64,000 bases of DNA from Rhizobium pisi (GCF_003938655.1 NZ_RJJT01000005.1:1-64000), one strand, 5' to 3'. Shown: positions 39,610 to 49,151, numbered from the stretch's first letter. Notes: generated by a model from the sequence alone, not told the origin. Numbers and translations: made by a program.

Positions 39610-40464
39610 ATGAGAAAACAAACAGAAGACAGCGGCCAAACTTCAGTTCTTAATTCGAAGGGCTCCATGGGATGGACTAATGTCCTTGGTGTTCGCATTT
39701 CGGCAGTAAATCTCAAAAGCGCGACTGGATTTATTCAAAAAGCGATCGAAGACGGCAGGAAGGAATATGTGTGCGTTCGCGACGCACACGGCGTCGTCCG
39801 GTGTCAGGATGATCCGGAGCTTCGGTCGATCCATAACCGGGCGTTTCTCGTGACCCCCGACGGCATGCCGTTGGTATGGGCATTGAAGCGCGCCGGCCAT
39901 TTGGAGAGCGACAGGGTCTATGGACCTGACCTGATGCTGTCTGTTTTCGAGGCCTGCACATCGAAGGGTATTCGCCACTTCCTTTATGGCGCAACAGCCG
40001 AGACGCTGCAGCAGTTGCAGGCGCGCCTTCTCGCGAGATTCCCAGGAGCTGAGATAGCCGGCTCCTATGCACCGCCTTTTCATAAACTGTCACCGCAAGA
40101 GGAAGCCGATATTGCAGACCGCCTCAATCGGTCCGGCGCCGATATCATCTGGGTCGGGCTGAGCAGTCCCAAGCAGGAGCTCTGGATGGCGCGCATGCGC
40201 GATCGTCTGGACGCATCGATGCTCATCGGCGTCGGAGCTGCATTCGACTTCCACGCCGGCCTGAAGCGGCAAGCTCCAAGGTTCATTCAAAGAAGCGGCT
40301 TCGAATGGGCGTTTCGGCTTCTGTGCGAACCGCGACGGCTGTGGCGGCGCTATGCGCTCGTCGTGCCGGCCTTCATCTCACTGACAGCATTCCAGAGACT
40401 GGGTCTTCGGAAGTTTCCGATCGAAGACGCCGTTTCTGGATCGGGTGCGTCGGGACAAATTTAG
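39610..40464 (+). CDS. WecG/TagA/CpsF family glycosyltransferase (GT26)
   Basis: 284 residues from ATG 39610; an ATG at 39667 with AAGGG upstream (MGWTNVLGVRIS) is an equally good start and fits the family better. Motifs: TPDGMPLVWALKRAG, VYGPDLM, HFLYGATAETLQQLQARL, WVGLSSPKQELWMARM, GVGAAFDFHAGLKRQAPRFIQRSGFEW. The family transfers N-acetylmannosamine, its uronic acid or a similar sugar to a lipid-linked acceptor. It precedes the initiating transferase by 18 bases. Confidence 0.93.
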   Translation: MRKQTEDSGQTSVLNSKGSMGWTNVLGVRISAVNLKSATGFIQKAIEDGRKEYVCVRDAHGVVRCQDDPELRSIHNRAFLVTPDGMPLVWALKRAGHLESDRVYGPDLMLSVFEACTSKGIRHFLYGATAETLQQLQARLLARFPGAEIAGSYAPPFHKLSPQEEADIADRLNRSGADIIWVGLSSPKQELWMARMRDRLDASMLIGVGAAFDFHAGLKRQAPRFIQRSGFEWAFRLLCEPRRLWRRYALVVPAFISLTAFQRLGLRKFPIEDAVSGSGASGQI

Positions 40465-40482
40465 TAGAGGAGTAAAAGCGTC

Positions 40483-41970
40483 ATGTTTGCGCCGTCAGCG
40501 ATGACTACAGGCCGGTCGAAGCCATCCACATCAAATGACATGACGTCGCGGGCGATTGCGGCAAGTTCCGTGCCGCCTATAGCATCCAGGACCGTTGATC
40601 CCTTTATACAAGCAGGGTTGAATACTTCAGCTGCACTACGGCGCCGCTTTCCTCGGCTTGCAACGTCGTCCTTTCTGGTCGCCGGCGACATTGCAAGCTA
40701 TTTGATTGCCTATTTTGTTCTGCTGTCCTTTCTCCCCGGTAGTTTGGAGGGCACGATAGCGGAGCGGGCGTTCACGATCGCGGCACTGTCGGCGATCGTT
40801 CTTTACGCATCGGCCGGCCTCTATCCTGGATATCGGCTGCATGGCCACGAACATCTGCGGCGGCGCACGATAGCTGCCGTCAAAGTGGCTGTCCTGACGG
40901 CATTCGGAGCCATTATCCTGCCGGAGGCGGAACGACTGCCACTTGCCATGATTGTATTTCTCGGTCTCGGGCTGATTATTCAGCCACTCGTACATTGGCT
41001 CGCACGTGGCCTGTGCTTTAGACTTGGAATGTGGGGGGAGCGCGCGGTTGTGATCGGAGGGCGCAACCTTACTCCGGCGCTCGTGGCGCATTTCACGGAC
41101 CACTGGCAGTCTGGCATCAGGCCGGAGCCCTTTTCCCCCGATACTTTGGAGGCATTGCCCGATGGCGGACCATCCATTGCCGTCATTGCGGGCGACGCAG
41201 GTTCGCTTGTGCCCGACTTGGCGGCGATGCGTCGGAAGTTCACCGAAGTCATCTTGCTGTGCGACACGCCGAGCCTCAAGGTCAGCGGATTGCGACCTGC
41301 AGATGTCGGCGGAGAGATCGGTATTCGCCTGACCACCGGCGGGAGTTCGGTCAACTCGGATCTGGTTCGCCGGATCTTCGATCTCGCAATCGCCATCCCT
41401 GCAGCGATCGTGGTCACGCCATTCATCGGGATTGCAGCGGCCGCAATCTATGCCATCGATCCAGGCCCCGTCTTCTTCCGGCATACCCGGGAAGGACGGT
41501 TCGGCAAGCCGGTGCATGTCCTGAAATTAAGGACGATGTACCAGGATGCAGAACAGCGCCTTGAAGCACTGTTCCGAGACAACCCTGCCATGCGCGCCGA
41601 GTGGCTGAGCCACTTCAAGCTCAAGGACGATCCGCGCATCCTTCCGGTTATAGGACATATGCTGCGCTCTTCGAGCATCGACGAGCTCCCGCAACTGGCG
41701 AACATCATCGCGGGCCAGATGGCCATCGTCGGACCGCGTCCATTTCCGGAATATCACCTCTCGGCGATGGATAGCGAATTTCGAGACAAGCGCCGTTCCG
41801 TCACGCCGGGTCTCACGGGCCTTTGGCAAATATCCGAACGAAGCGATGCGGATATCGAGCTGCAGCAGCAACTCGACGGCTTCTACATCGACAACCGGTC
41901 CTTGTGGTTCGACTGGCACATCCTTCTCAGCACAATTCCCGCGGTCTTAAAGGGCAAGGGAGCTTGCTGA
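40483..41970 (+). CDS. Undecaprenyl-phosphate sugar phosphotransferase (WbaP/ExoY type)
   Basis: 495 residues from ATG 40483, with AGGAG upstream. Four membrane segments in the first 170 residues, a central Rossmann-like domain (about 185-290), a fifth membrane segment (about 305-330) and the catalytic C-terminal domain: FRHTREGRFGKPVHVLKLRTM, KLKDDPRILPVIGHMLRSSSIDELPQL, GQMAIVGPRPFPEYHL and TPGLTGLWQISERSD. It links the first sugar-1-phosphate to the lipid carrier and so starts the repeat unit; the membrane topology suggests WbaP-like hexose-1-phosphate transfer. Confidence 0.94.
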   Translation: MFAPSAMTTGRSKPSTSNDMTSRAIAASSVPPIASRTVDPFIQAGLNTSAALRRRFPRLATSSFLVAGDIASYLIAYFVLLSFLPGSLEGTIAERAFTIAALSAIVLYASAGLYPGYRLHGHEHLRRRTIAAVKVAVLTAFGAIILPEAERLPLAMIVFLGLGLIIQPLVHWLARGLCFRLGMWGERAVVIGGRNLTPALVAHFTDHWQSGIRPEPFSPDTLEALPDGGPSIAVIAGDAGSLVPDLAAMRRKFTEVILLCDTPSLKVSGLRPADVGGEIGIRLTTGGSSVNSDLVRRIFDLAIAIPAAIVVTPFIGIAAAAIYAIDPGPVFFRHTREGRFGKPVHVLKLRTMYQDAEQRLEALFRDNPAMRAEWLSHFKLKDDPRILPVIGHMLRSSSIDELPQLANIIAGQMAIVGPRPFPEYHLSAMDSEFRDKRRSVTPGLTGLWQISERSDADIELQQQLDGFYIDNRSLWFDWHILLSTIPAVLKGKGAC

Positions 41971-42015
41971 CCTGTTTCTCGTCCTGAAGGCAATCATCAA
42001 CAACGGAGCACACCA

Positions 42016-43059
42016 ATGCACGGACACAAGCGTATTATGGTCACCGGCGGCACCGGATTTCTGGGGTCATTCCTGTGCGAAAGGCTTTTGCGAGAGGGCA
42101 ATGACGTCCTCTGCGTGGACAATTACTACACCGGTTCGCGCGACAATGTGCTGCATCTTCTCGACGATCCTCGCTTCGAGATCCTTCGCCATGACATTAC
42201 CTTCCCGCTTTATGTGGAGGTCGACGAGATCTTCAATCTCGCCTGCCCGGCATCTCCGGTCCACTATCAGCACGATCCCGTGCAGACGGTGAAGACCAAT
42301 GTGCATGGTGCCATCAATATGCTCGGCTTGGCCAAACGCACCAAGGCGAAGATCTTCCAGGCATCCACCAGCGAAGTTTATGGCGATCCGGCAGTCCACC
42401 CTCAACCGGAGGAGTATCGAGGCAGCGTTAATCCCATCGGTCCGCGGGCATGCTATGACGAAGGCAAGCGATGCGCCGAGACCCTGTTCTTCGACTATCA
42501 TCGCCAATATGGCGTGGAAATTCGCGTGGCGCGGATCTTTAATACCTATGGGCCGCGCATGCAGACCAATGACGGCCGCGTCGTCTCCAATTTTATCGTT
42601 CAGGCGCTTCAAAACGAGCCGATCACCATCTTCGGAGCCGGTACGCAAACACGCTCCTTCTGCTATGTGGATGATCTGATTGAAGGCTTCATCCGCCTGA
42701 TGGGCGCGCCTGATGGCGTGACCGGTCCGATCAACCTCGGCAACCCCGGGGAGTTCACGGTTCGGGAACTGGCCGAAATGGTCGTCGAGATGACGGGGTC
42801 GAGGTCAAGCATTGTCTTCAAGCCTCTTCCGATCGACGATCCGACGCAGCGCAAACCGGATATCAGCCGCGCAAAGCAGGAACTGGGCTGGCAGCCGACG
42901 GTGAACCTGCGTGAAGGGCTTGAGAAAACGATCGCTTATTTCGAGTGGAAGCTCTCCGGCGGATCGAGGAACATGCCTACCGTCAGGCCCGCGCAACCGG
43001 CTTATACGCATCTGCCTGTTCCGGTGGTCGGTCTTCCTGTTTCGGAAGCCACGCGATAG
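42016..43059 (+). CDS. UDP-glucuronate decarboxylase (UDP-xylose synthase)
   Basis: 347 residues from ATG 42016, preceded by GGAG. The extended SDR signature of UXS is clear: [56 protein letters not shown] (catalytic YxxxK), [10 protein letters not shown] and [13 protein letters not shown]. It makes UDP-xylose from UDP-glucuronate. In this locus it presumably supplies xylose. The last 40 residues are a poorly conserved tail. Confidence 0.94.
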   Translation: MHGHKRIMVTGGTGFLGSFLCERLLREGNDVLCVDNYYTGSRDNVLHLLDDPRFEILRHDITFPLYVEVDEIFNLACPASPVHYQHDPVQTVKTNVHGAINMLGLAKRTKAKIFQASTSEVYGDPAVHPQPEEYRGSVNPIGPRACYDEGKRCAETLFFDYHRQYGVEIRVARIFNTYGPRMQTNDGRVVSNFIVQALQNEPITIFGAGTQTRSFCYVDDLIEGFIRLMGAPDGVTGPINLGNPGEFTVRELAEMVVEMTGSRSSIVFKPLPIDDPTQRKPDISRAKQELGWQPTVNLREGLEKTIAYFEWKLSGGSRNMPTVRPAQPAYTHLPVPVVGLPVSEATR

Positions 43060-43063
43060 GGAC

Positions 43064-44884
43064 ATGAACAGTATCGACACTCATCGCAAACCGAAGCTCG
43101 TTTTCTTTCAATGGGATCATCAGCCCAATGCGAACGCAGCCGGTTACCTGCTGCTGCATATGCAGCAGCAGGTCAAATGCCTCAGCACGCACTTTGAGGT
43201 CGTCGTTGTAAACCGTGACTGCGACTGCGCCGAGATATGCGAAAGATACGAACCGGACCTGACGCTGTTTGAGAGCGGCTACCGGTCACATGGCTCACGG
43301 CGGATAAAAATCACCAATACCGGTGCTTGCGCCGGCGTTCCGAAGCTGGGACTTCATAACGCCGATCCATGGTGCGACCGGCGCAGTGGCTTCCTTTCCG
43401 ATATGGAGCAGTGGGGCATCGAGACATATTTCTCTATTGCGACTCTGGCTCCGGAATATATGCCGGCGGTGAAGGACAACCTGTTCGTCTGGCCGAATTT
43501 CATCGATCCCGAAGTCTTTCAAGACTATCACCATCACAAGATCATACCTGTGACGCTCACGGGCCAGGTCAACGGCCTTTACCCTTGGCGGCAGAAGGTC
43601 TTTCCGATCATCCGCGACCACTATCCCTGCCTCGTTTCGCCGCAACATAGCTATGAGAGCAAGCTTGCCTCCCAGCTGCTGTCTGGAGAAGCCTATGCGC
43701 GCGCACTCAACGCCAGCCTCTTCGTGCCGACATGTGGAACCATGGCCGGCGAAGTCGTGCGAAAGCATTTTGAGATACCTGCGGCGAATTCCTGTCTCGT
43801 GACGGAACGGACGGCCGGGCTGCAGGCTGCAGGCTTTGTCGATATGGAGAATTGTGTTTTTACCGACCACCACGACGTGGTTGAGCGATTGGAATACCTC
43901 TTTGCCCATCCCGCCGAGATACAGCGCATTTCGGCGGCGGGTCATAGTTTGGTCCACGCGCGTCATACGCTGAACCACAGACCCCAAATATATCAATGGT
44001 TCATGTTGAACAGAGGCCTGCGATCTGGCGAAAAGATCATCCAGCTCGGGCCTTTCGCCGACCTTGCAAAGGTCGAACGCACCTCACAGCAAGAGAGCAT
44101 CCATGTTGTTGGTGAGGCGGGCGATCGCGCCTTGCTGAAGCAGGGCGATTTGCTTCTTGAGCAGGGCAGGGTGGAGGAGGCCAAATGCTGCTACCTCAGC
44201 TGTCTGGGCTATGTGTCCTACCTGCCGGAGGCTAAACTCCGTCTTGCCATCTGCGCATTGTGCGAGGGCGATGCTGATCACGCCTATGACCTTATGGTGA
44301 ACCTGATCACGATTACGATGATCGACTACGGGGCGTCTGACCCGGATCCGGTCGAATGGGCTTATTTCCTCCTTGCTTTGGTCTGCAAGGGGCATTTCGA
44401 ACGTGCGCGGAGGTTGCAGGACTTCTATCCGTGCCTGTCCCACGATGAACTCAGGCGCGTGCGCCTCATCCTCGAGCAGCCGGGCAATCGGGCTGCTTCG
44501 GGAGGGCCCCGGAATGATCGAAAAAGCATCCACCAGCTTCCCAGGCGCAGCGATCACGAATGGTTTTCATGGGTTGCCGATATTCTCGAGCGTTGTCAGA
44601 AGCCGGATCTTGCGAACGCTCTTCGTCATGTCCCCGTTGTCGTAAACGAAACTGGCGAGCGTTTGGGATCTCGACGCTTCAAACGCGATCTTGGCTGGCC
44701 CCTACGATTCTTCCTGGGCATAGATGGCCTGATGATCAAACTGCGTCTGAACAGCCTAAGGCCGAACGTGCCACCTTTGCCGGAGTTCCGATATGTCAGG
44801 TATCTCGCAAGGGGCCTGGTTCCCCGTTCACAAAGAACTCGGTTACGCAAGATCCGAATGGCGCTTTCCAGGCCTTCTTCGTGA
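43064..44884 (+). CDS. CgeB-like glycosyltransferase with a TPR-like C-terminal region
   Basis: 606 residues from ATG 43064, four bases after the decarboxylase stop. The N-terminal half resembles the CgeB/YkvP glycosyltransferase family: PKLGLHNADPWCDRRSGFL, NLFVWPNFIDPEVFQDY, PVTLTGQVNGLYPWRQKVFP and CGTMAGEVVRKHFEIPAANSCLVTE. From about residue 355 the protein has a helical tetratricopeptide-like part (KQGDLLLEQGRVEEAKCCYLSCLGYV). The C-terminal 100 residues are basic. The sugar donor is unknown; it is the last gene of the plus-strand set. Confidence 0.8.
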   Translation: MNSIDTHRKPKLVFFQWDHQPNANAAGYLLLHMQQQVKCLSTHFEVVVVNRDCDCAEICERYEPDLTLFESGYRSHGSRRIKITNTGACAGVPKLGLHNADPWCDRRSGFLSDMEQWGIETYFSIATLAPEYMPAVKDNLFVWPNFIDPEVFQDYHHHKIIPVTLTGQVNGLYPWRQKVFPIIRDHYPCLVSPQHSYESKLASQLLSGEAYARALNASLFVPTCGTMAGEVVRKHFEIPAANSCLVTERTAGLQAAGFVDMENCVFTDHHDVVERLEYLFAHPAEIQRISAAGHSLVHARHTLNHRPQIYQWFMLNRGLRSGEKIIQLGPFADLAKVERTSQQESIHVVGEAGDRALLKQGDLLLEQGRVEEAKCCYLSCLGYVSYLPEAKLRLAICALCEGDADHAYDLMVNLITITMIDYGASDPDPVEWAYFLLALVCKGHFERARRLQDFYPCLSHDELRRVRLILEQPGNRAASGGPRNDRKSIHQLPRRSDHEWFSWVADILERCQKPDLANALRHVPVVVNETGERLGSRRFKRDLGWPLRFFLGIDGLMIKLRLNSLRPNVPPLPEFRYVRYLARGLVPRSQRTRLRKIRMALSRPSS

Positions 44885-44990
44885 CCGCTGGCAATTGACT
44901 TATGTACGCGAGGCGGCCTTACCAGCGAAGCCGCGCGTCACGACTTCCGCAAACTCCGGCCGATGCTGCACGGCCTGACGCAGCGCGGCG

Positions 44991-45034
44991 CTAAAGCGCG
45001 CCGCATCGAACTGGATTCGTGCAACGCGCTTTAG
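44991..45034. repeat. Rhizobial palindromic intergenic repeat
   Basis: CTAAAGCGCG and CGCGCTTTAG bracket a 24-base centre that itself partly pairs (GAA/TTC, GCA/TGC). I recall this 44-base palindrome as a very common intergenic element of Rhizobiaceae. It lies in the 294-base gap between the glycosyltransferase and LuxR genes, which otherwise shows only an open frame without a start codon. Confidence 0.6.
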
Positions 45035-45178
45035 CTCGTTGTTTTCACACCTGTCGGCATTCCTTCCGGGCGACTTGAATCGGATCGCTGCTTCGGCGGC
45101 AAATTCGCTTTGGGCCGCCGAGGACAGTTTAAGGCAAGATGCGCTTGTAAGGTGAAAGAGACTTGATTGGCTGCGCTA

Positions 45179-45886
45179 TCAGCACAGTTCCCTGTTCATT
45201 CCCGAGCCGGCGAGACTATCGGGATAGAGATCGTTGAGCTTGAACACGACCTCGGTCCTATTCGTTGCCTTGACCTTTTTCATGATGTTGCGAACATGCA
45301 CCTTGACGGTGCTTTCCCGCAGATTGAGCTCATAGGCAATGATCTTGTTTGCCTTTCCGCGCCGCAGTGCCGCTACGACTTCGGCCTGACGATCTGTGAA
45401 TATCCCGGCCATCGGGTGCACTGTCGAGCTGCTCGACTGCAGCAAGTGACGCATGGCGAACAGGGCGCTTGCGGGAACAAAAAGTCCTCCTGCTACAGAC
45501 AGCGCGATCAGCTCCATGCAGACGCTGATGCTGACGGTGGCAGGTATGTAGCCCTTAGCTCCAAAGTCGATCGCCCGCACGATTTGGGCGAAATCGTCGC
45601 TATCAGCCAATATGATGACCGGTGTCGACGCAAATTCTGACGAAAGGTTCTTGATCTGCTCCGAAACGACAGGATCGTCGACCATCCTGCCGCCGACGTT
45701 CAAGATGATTGCCGAAAGTGGAGGATATTCTTCGCGCTTTTGCTTCCACTCCTCAATGGATCCAAATGCAAGAACAAGAAAATCTTTCGTGTGGGCGGCC
45801 ATGCATTGTGCAAGGCAGTGCCGGTCAAGTTCCCTCTTGTCGAGAATGACAAGTGAGTGTTTTGGACCTGGCGGCCGGGTAAGCAT
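45179..45886 (-). CDS. LuxR/NarL family regulator with degenerate receiver domain
   Basis: 235 residues from ATG 45886 (MLTRPPGPKHSLVILD); the frame continues to a GTG at 46015, but those codons are AT-rich and unlike coding DNA here. The receiver-like domain (about 10-125) lacks the phosphorylation site: LVILDKRELD has one acidic residue where two are usual, AIILNVGG has Asn for Asp, and GAKGYIPAT lacks the conserved Lys. The C-terminal helix-turn-helix (about 165-220: FTDRQAEVVAALRRGKANKIIAYELNLRESTVKVHVRNIMKKV) is intact. It probably controls the polysaccharide locus independently of a kinase. Confidence 0.88.
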   Translation of the reverse strand: MLTRPPGPKHSLVILDKRELDRHCLAQCMAAHTKDFLVLAFGSIEEWKQKREEYPPLSAIILNVGGRMVDDPVVSEQIKNLSSEFASTPVIILADSDDFAQIVRAIDFGAKGYIPATVSISVCMELIALSVAGGLFVPASALFAMRHLLQSSSSTVHPMAGIFTDRQAEVVAALRRGKANKIIAYELNLRESTVKVHVRNIMKKVKATNRTEVVFKLNDLYPDSLAGSGMNRELC

Positions 45887-46015
45887 TGTCGAACCGCTTT
45901 CTATCTCCAGGGGAAGAGATATGTTTTCCTGCCGGTGGTTTATATTTACTGAGTCCAAAGCCCGATCCTCCCGAGTTTTTTCACGCCATAAACCAAAAGT
46001 CGAATATTCATACAC

Positions 46016-46510
46016 CCTCTAAACATGGAGTGTTTTTTAGCAAAAGTGCTGATTTAATACCACACTTCCGTGGTTCTAACAGTAACCAATAGTGGCTATA
46101 CCAAGACTTAAGTCCCATAATACGGTTTAAGTTTTTAAGCTGATCATTCCGTTTTCTAAGTCGTTGGCATGTCTCTATATGAAGCTGCCGTATATATTCA
46201 ATTGACTTCGCTAAACCCATGTAAACCATGCCCGTCTTCGGCTTATGGACGGAATCGAACGGGGCGTGATCTTTCGTCGTCACCGGGCGATGGTCCATAA
46301 ACTTCGGCATGCGACCCTCATCCAACCTTTGTAAGTCCCTACTCCTTTAGGCGGATTAGTTTAAACGTTTTGTTTCTTTACTTGGGTGGAGAAAACAATT
46401 CTTTTTGAAGGAGAAGAAATATTTCGCTCTGCTGAAACGAAACCTTGGATCCATCATGCGGTCATCGTTTTTCAGCCAAAAGCAGGGCTTGTTGAAGGGG
46501 TGCAGGCGTA
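46016..46510. other. AT-rich intergenic region with a doubtful 100-codon ORF
   Basis: About 495 bases, clearly AT-richer than its neighbours. A minus-strand frame from ATG 46310 (MPKFMDHRPVTTKDHAPFDS, GAGGG upstream) to 46008 would encode 100 residues with a basic helical stretch, but the codon use is poor and it overlaps the LuxR upstream region. It probably is not a gene. Promoters of the acyltransferase operon and of the LuxR gene should lie here. Confidence 0.5.
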
Positions 46511-47017
46511 ATGATTGCATCGAACGTTAAGCTGGATGATGACTGCGTCATCCATCATCGAGATCTCGTGAATCTCTATGGGTGCACGATCGGCGCGAGA
46601 ACGCGCATCGGCACCTTCGTTGAAATCCAGAAAAACGTCCTCGTCGGAAAAGACTGCAAGATCTCCAGCCATTCCTTCCTGTGCGAAGGCGTGACGCTGG
46701 AAGACGGCGTTTTCATCGGCCACGGGGTCATGTTCACCAATGATACTTATCCGCGCGCCGTCAATACGGATGGCGGTCTGCAGACCGAAGCCGACTGGGT
46801 TGTCATCCCCACTCTGGTCAAGCGCCACGCGTCGATTGGCAGCAACGCCACCATTCTGCCTGGCGTGATCATCGGAGAAGCCGCACAGGTCGGCGCCGGC
46901 GCAGTCGTAACCAAGGATGTGCCCGACGGCGCCATTGTCGTCGGCGTTCCGGCCAGGATCATCGGTCGCGTTCATGACCGATCAGTCAACATGCAAGCGT
47001 TGGGAGAAGTGCAATGA
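46511..47017 (+). CDS. Acyltransferase with hexapeptide repeats (WbpD-like)
   Basis: 168 residues from ATG 46511. A left-handed beta-helix of hexapeptide repeats (IGARTRIGTFVEIQKNVLVGKDCKISSHSF, GVFIGHGVMFTND, IGSNATILPGVIIGEAAQVGAGAVVTKDV) is the family hallmark; WbpD and similar enzymes N-acetylate the 3-amino group of UDP-2-acetamido-3-amino sugars. It opens a six-gene operon and overlaps the next gene by 4 bases. Confidence 0.9.
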   Translation: MIASNVKLDDDCVIHHRDLVNLYGCTIGARTRIGTFVEIQKNVLVGKDCKISSHSFLCEGVTLEDGVFIGHGVMFTNDTYPRAVNTDGGLQTEADWVVIPTLVKRHASIGSNATILPGVIIGEAAQVGAGAVVTKDVPDGAIVVGVPARIIGRVHDRSVNMQALGEVQ

Positions 47018-48051
47018 TCGGTATCGCCGTTGTTGGGTATGGGTACTGGGGTCCGAATCTGGTTCGCAACATCTCGGAGGCGGCCGGCGCGCAGCTGATT
47101 TCAGTCTGTGATCTCAATGTCGAACGGTTGGCGGCTGTCAAAAGTCGCTACCCCGCAGTGACGATCACCGATGATTTCGAGGAAGTCCTGCGCGATCCAA
47201 GAGTGGATGCGATCGCTATCGCGACGCCGGTCTTCACCCATTTCAAGCTCGCAATGCAGGCTATGATGGCCGGAAAGCATGTCTTCGTCGAAAAGCCGAT
47301 GGCTTCGACGACGGAGGAAGCCTCGCGGATGGTCGAGGAAGCTGCGCGCCGACGCCTCGTGCTGGCCGTGGATCATACCTTCGTCCACACCGGCGCCGTC
47401 CGCAAGATGCGCGAACTGGTCGAAAGCGGCCTGGGCGACATGTATTACTACGACTCCGTCCGGGTCAATCTGGGGCTTTTCCAGCACGATGTCAGCGTCA
47501 TCTGGGATCTTGCCGTGCATGATCTCTCCATCCTGGACCATGTTGTGCAGGAAAGGCCGGTAGCTGTTTCAGCAACGGGCATGAGCCATGTGCTCGGCGA
47601 GCCGGAGAACATCGCCTATCTGACGCTCTTCTTCGAAAGCAAGCTTATCGCCCACGTCCACGTCAATTGGCTGGCACCGGTCAAGGTGCGCCGCACACTG
47701 ATCGGCGGCAGCAACAAGATGGTCGTCTACGACGATCTGGAGCCCAGCGAAAAAATCAAGGTTTACGACAAGGGCATCACGCTGAACCCGAATTCTCAGG
47801 CCTATGGCGAGAACGTGCATCAGATGATGGTCGGCTACCGCAGCGGCGACATGTGGGCGCCCAAGCTCGATATGACCGAGGCATTGAAACGCGAACTGGA
47901 TCTGTTCGTCGAGTGCATCGAGCAGAGTTCGCGCCCCATTACGGACGGCCAGGCCGGACTGCGCGTCGTTCGCATCCTTGAAGCAGCAAGCCGGTCGCTC
48001 GCCCAGCGCGGTCGTATCATCGAGCTCGAAGAGGCGAGGCGCATTGCATGA
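47014..48051 (+). CDS. Gfo/Idh/MocA family sugar dehydrogenase (WbpB-like)
   Basis: 345 residues from ATG 47014 (ATGA overlap with the previous gene). The Rossmann motif GYGYWGPNLVRNI, EKPMASTTEEA and DLAVHDLSILDHV identify a nucleotide-sugar 3-dehydrogenase. With the acyltransferase before and the aminotransferase after it, the set matches oxidation, amination and acetylation at C3 of a nucleotide sugar. Confidence 0.92.
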   Translation: MIGIAVVGYGYWGPNLVRNISEAAGAQLISVCDLNVERLAAVKSRYPAVTITDDFEEVLRDPRVDAIAIATPVFTHFKLAMQAMMAGKHVFVEKPMASTTEEASRMVEEAARRRLVLAVDHTFVHTGAVRKMRELVESGLGDMYYYDSVRVNLGLFQHDVSVIWDLAVHDLSILDHVVQERPVAVSATGMSHVLGEPENIAYLTLFFESKLIAHVHVNWLAPVKVRRTLIGGSNKMVVYDDLEPSEKIKVYDKGITLNPNSQAYGENVHQMMVGYRSGDMWAPKLDMTEALKRELDLFVECIEQSSRPITDGQAGLRVVRILEAASRSLAQRGRIIELEEARRIA

Positions 48052-49151
48052 TCCCGTTCCTGGACCTGAAAGCACAATATCAATCGATCAAGAGCGAAAT
48101 CGACGCCGCAGTGCTCGGCGTCCTGGCCTCGGGGCAATACGTCCTGGGGGAGGAAGTCATCCGCCTCGAGCAGGAATTCGCGGACTATTGCAACGTCAAG
48201 CATGCGATCGCCGTCAATACCGGGACGAGTGCTTTGCATCTCTCCCTTCTTGCGGCGGGCGTCGGCCCCGGCGATGAAGTGATCACCGTGCCATTCACCT
48301 TCGTCGCGACCGTGTCGGCGATCTGCTATGCAGGTGCACGACCTGTCTTCGTCGATGTCGAGCCCGTGACACTCACGATGGATCCGGCTCAGCTCGAGGC
48401 AAAGATTTCGCCCCGAACCAAGGCCATTGTTCCCGTCCATCTCTACGGTCAGATGGCCGAAATGGACACGATCAAAGCGATTGCCGACCATCACCGGATA
48501 CCGGTCATCGAGGACGCCTGCCAGGCGCATGGAGCGCAATACAAAGGATCGCGCGCCGGCAGCATCGGCACATCAGGCTGCTTCAGCTTCTATCCCGGCA
48601 AAAATCTCGGCGCCTGCGGCGAGGGGGGTATCGTCGTTACGAACAGCGACGAACAAGCCAAGACGATGCGCATGCTGCGCGACTGGGGGCAGGAACAGCG
48701 CTATCACCACCTGCTGAAGGGCTTCAACTATCGCATGGATGCCATTCAGGGTGCGATCCTGCGCGTCAAGCTCCGGCATCTCGAAGCCTGGACCGAAGCG
48801 CGGCGCGCCCATAGCCGCCGCTACTCGTCGCTGCTTGGCGGCTCGGCAAATTTAACGACGCCTGTCGAGAAAGCCGACCGTCGTCACGTCTACCACGTCT
48901 ATGCCATCAGAAGCCGCGATCGCGACGAGCTTCAGCGTGTCCTGAGCGCGGAGGGCATTCAGTCTGGGCTGCACTATCCGATCCCGGTTCATCTGCAGAA
49001 GGCCCATGCCGACCTTGGCTACCAGACCGGCGATTTCCCAATCTCGGAAGCCGCCGCACGGGAGGTCCTCTCGCTGCCGATCTATCCCGAGATGCCGGTG
49101 TGGCACGTCGATCAGGTGGCCGCTGCGCTGGAGTACGCCTATGTCAGCTGA
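48048..49151 (+). CDS. DegT/DnrJ/EryC1 aminotransferase (WbpE-like)
   Basis: 367 residues from ATG 48048 (ATGA overlap). PLP-dependent fold type I: PFLDLKAQYQSIKSEIDAAV, NTGTSALHLSLLAAGVGPGDEVI, VIEDACQAHGAQYKG, and the PLP Lys in CFSFYPGKNLGACGEGG. It aminates the keto sugar produced by the preceding dehydrogenase, with glutamate as donor. Confidence 0.94.
   Translation: MIPFLDLKAQYQSIKSEIDAAVLGVLASGQYVLGEEVIRLEQEFADYCNVKHAIAVNTGTSALHLSLLAAGVGPGDEVITVPFTFVATVSAICYAGARPVFVDVEPVTLTMDPAQLEAKISPRTKAIVPVHLYGQMAEMDTIKAIADHHRIPVIEDACQAHGAQYKGSRAGSIGTSGCFSFYPGKNLGACGEGGIVVTNSDEQAKTMRMLRDWGQEQRYHHLLKGFNYRMDAIQGAILRVKLRHLEAWTEARRAHSRRYSSLLGGSANLTTPVEKADRRHVYHVYAIRSRDRDELQRVLSAEGIQSGLHYPIPVHLQKAHADLGYQTGDFPISEAAAREVLSLPIYPEMPVWHVDQVAAALEYAYVS

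Noticed and set aside
44900-45173. Minus-strand open frame after the LuxR gene with protein-like composition
   Set aside because: It has no ATG, GTG or TTG start until near its end and crosses a palindromic repeat; at most a gene remnant.
45887-46015. Longer N-terminus of the LuxR regulator from a GTG start
   Set aside because: Those 43 codons are AT-rich and unlike coding DNA; the receiver-like domain begins just after ATG 45886.
46008-46310. 100-codon minus-strand ORF
   Set aside because: It has a fair ribosome site but AT-rich, non-coding-like codon use and no recognisable family; kept only as a note in the intergenic entry.
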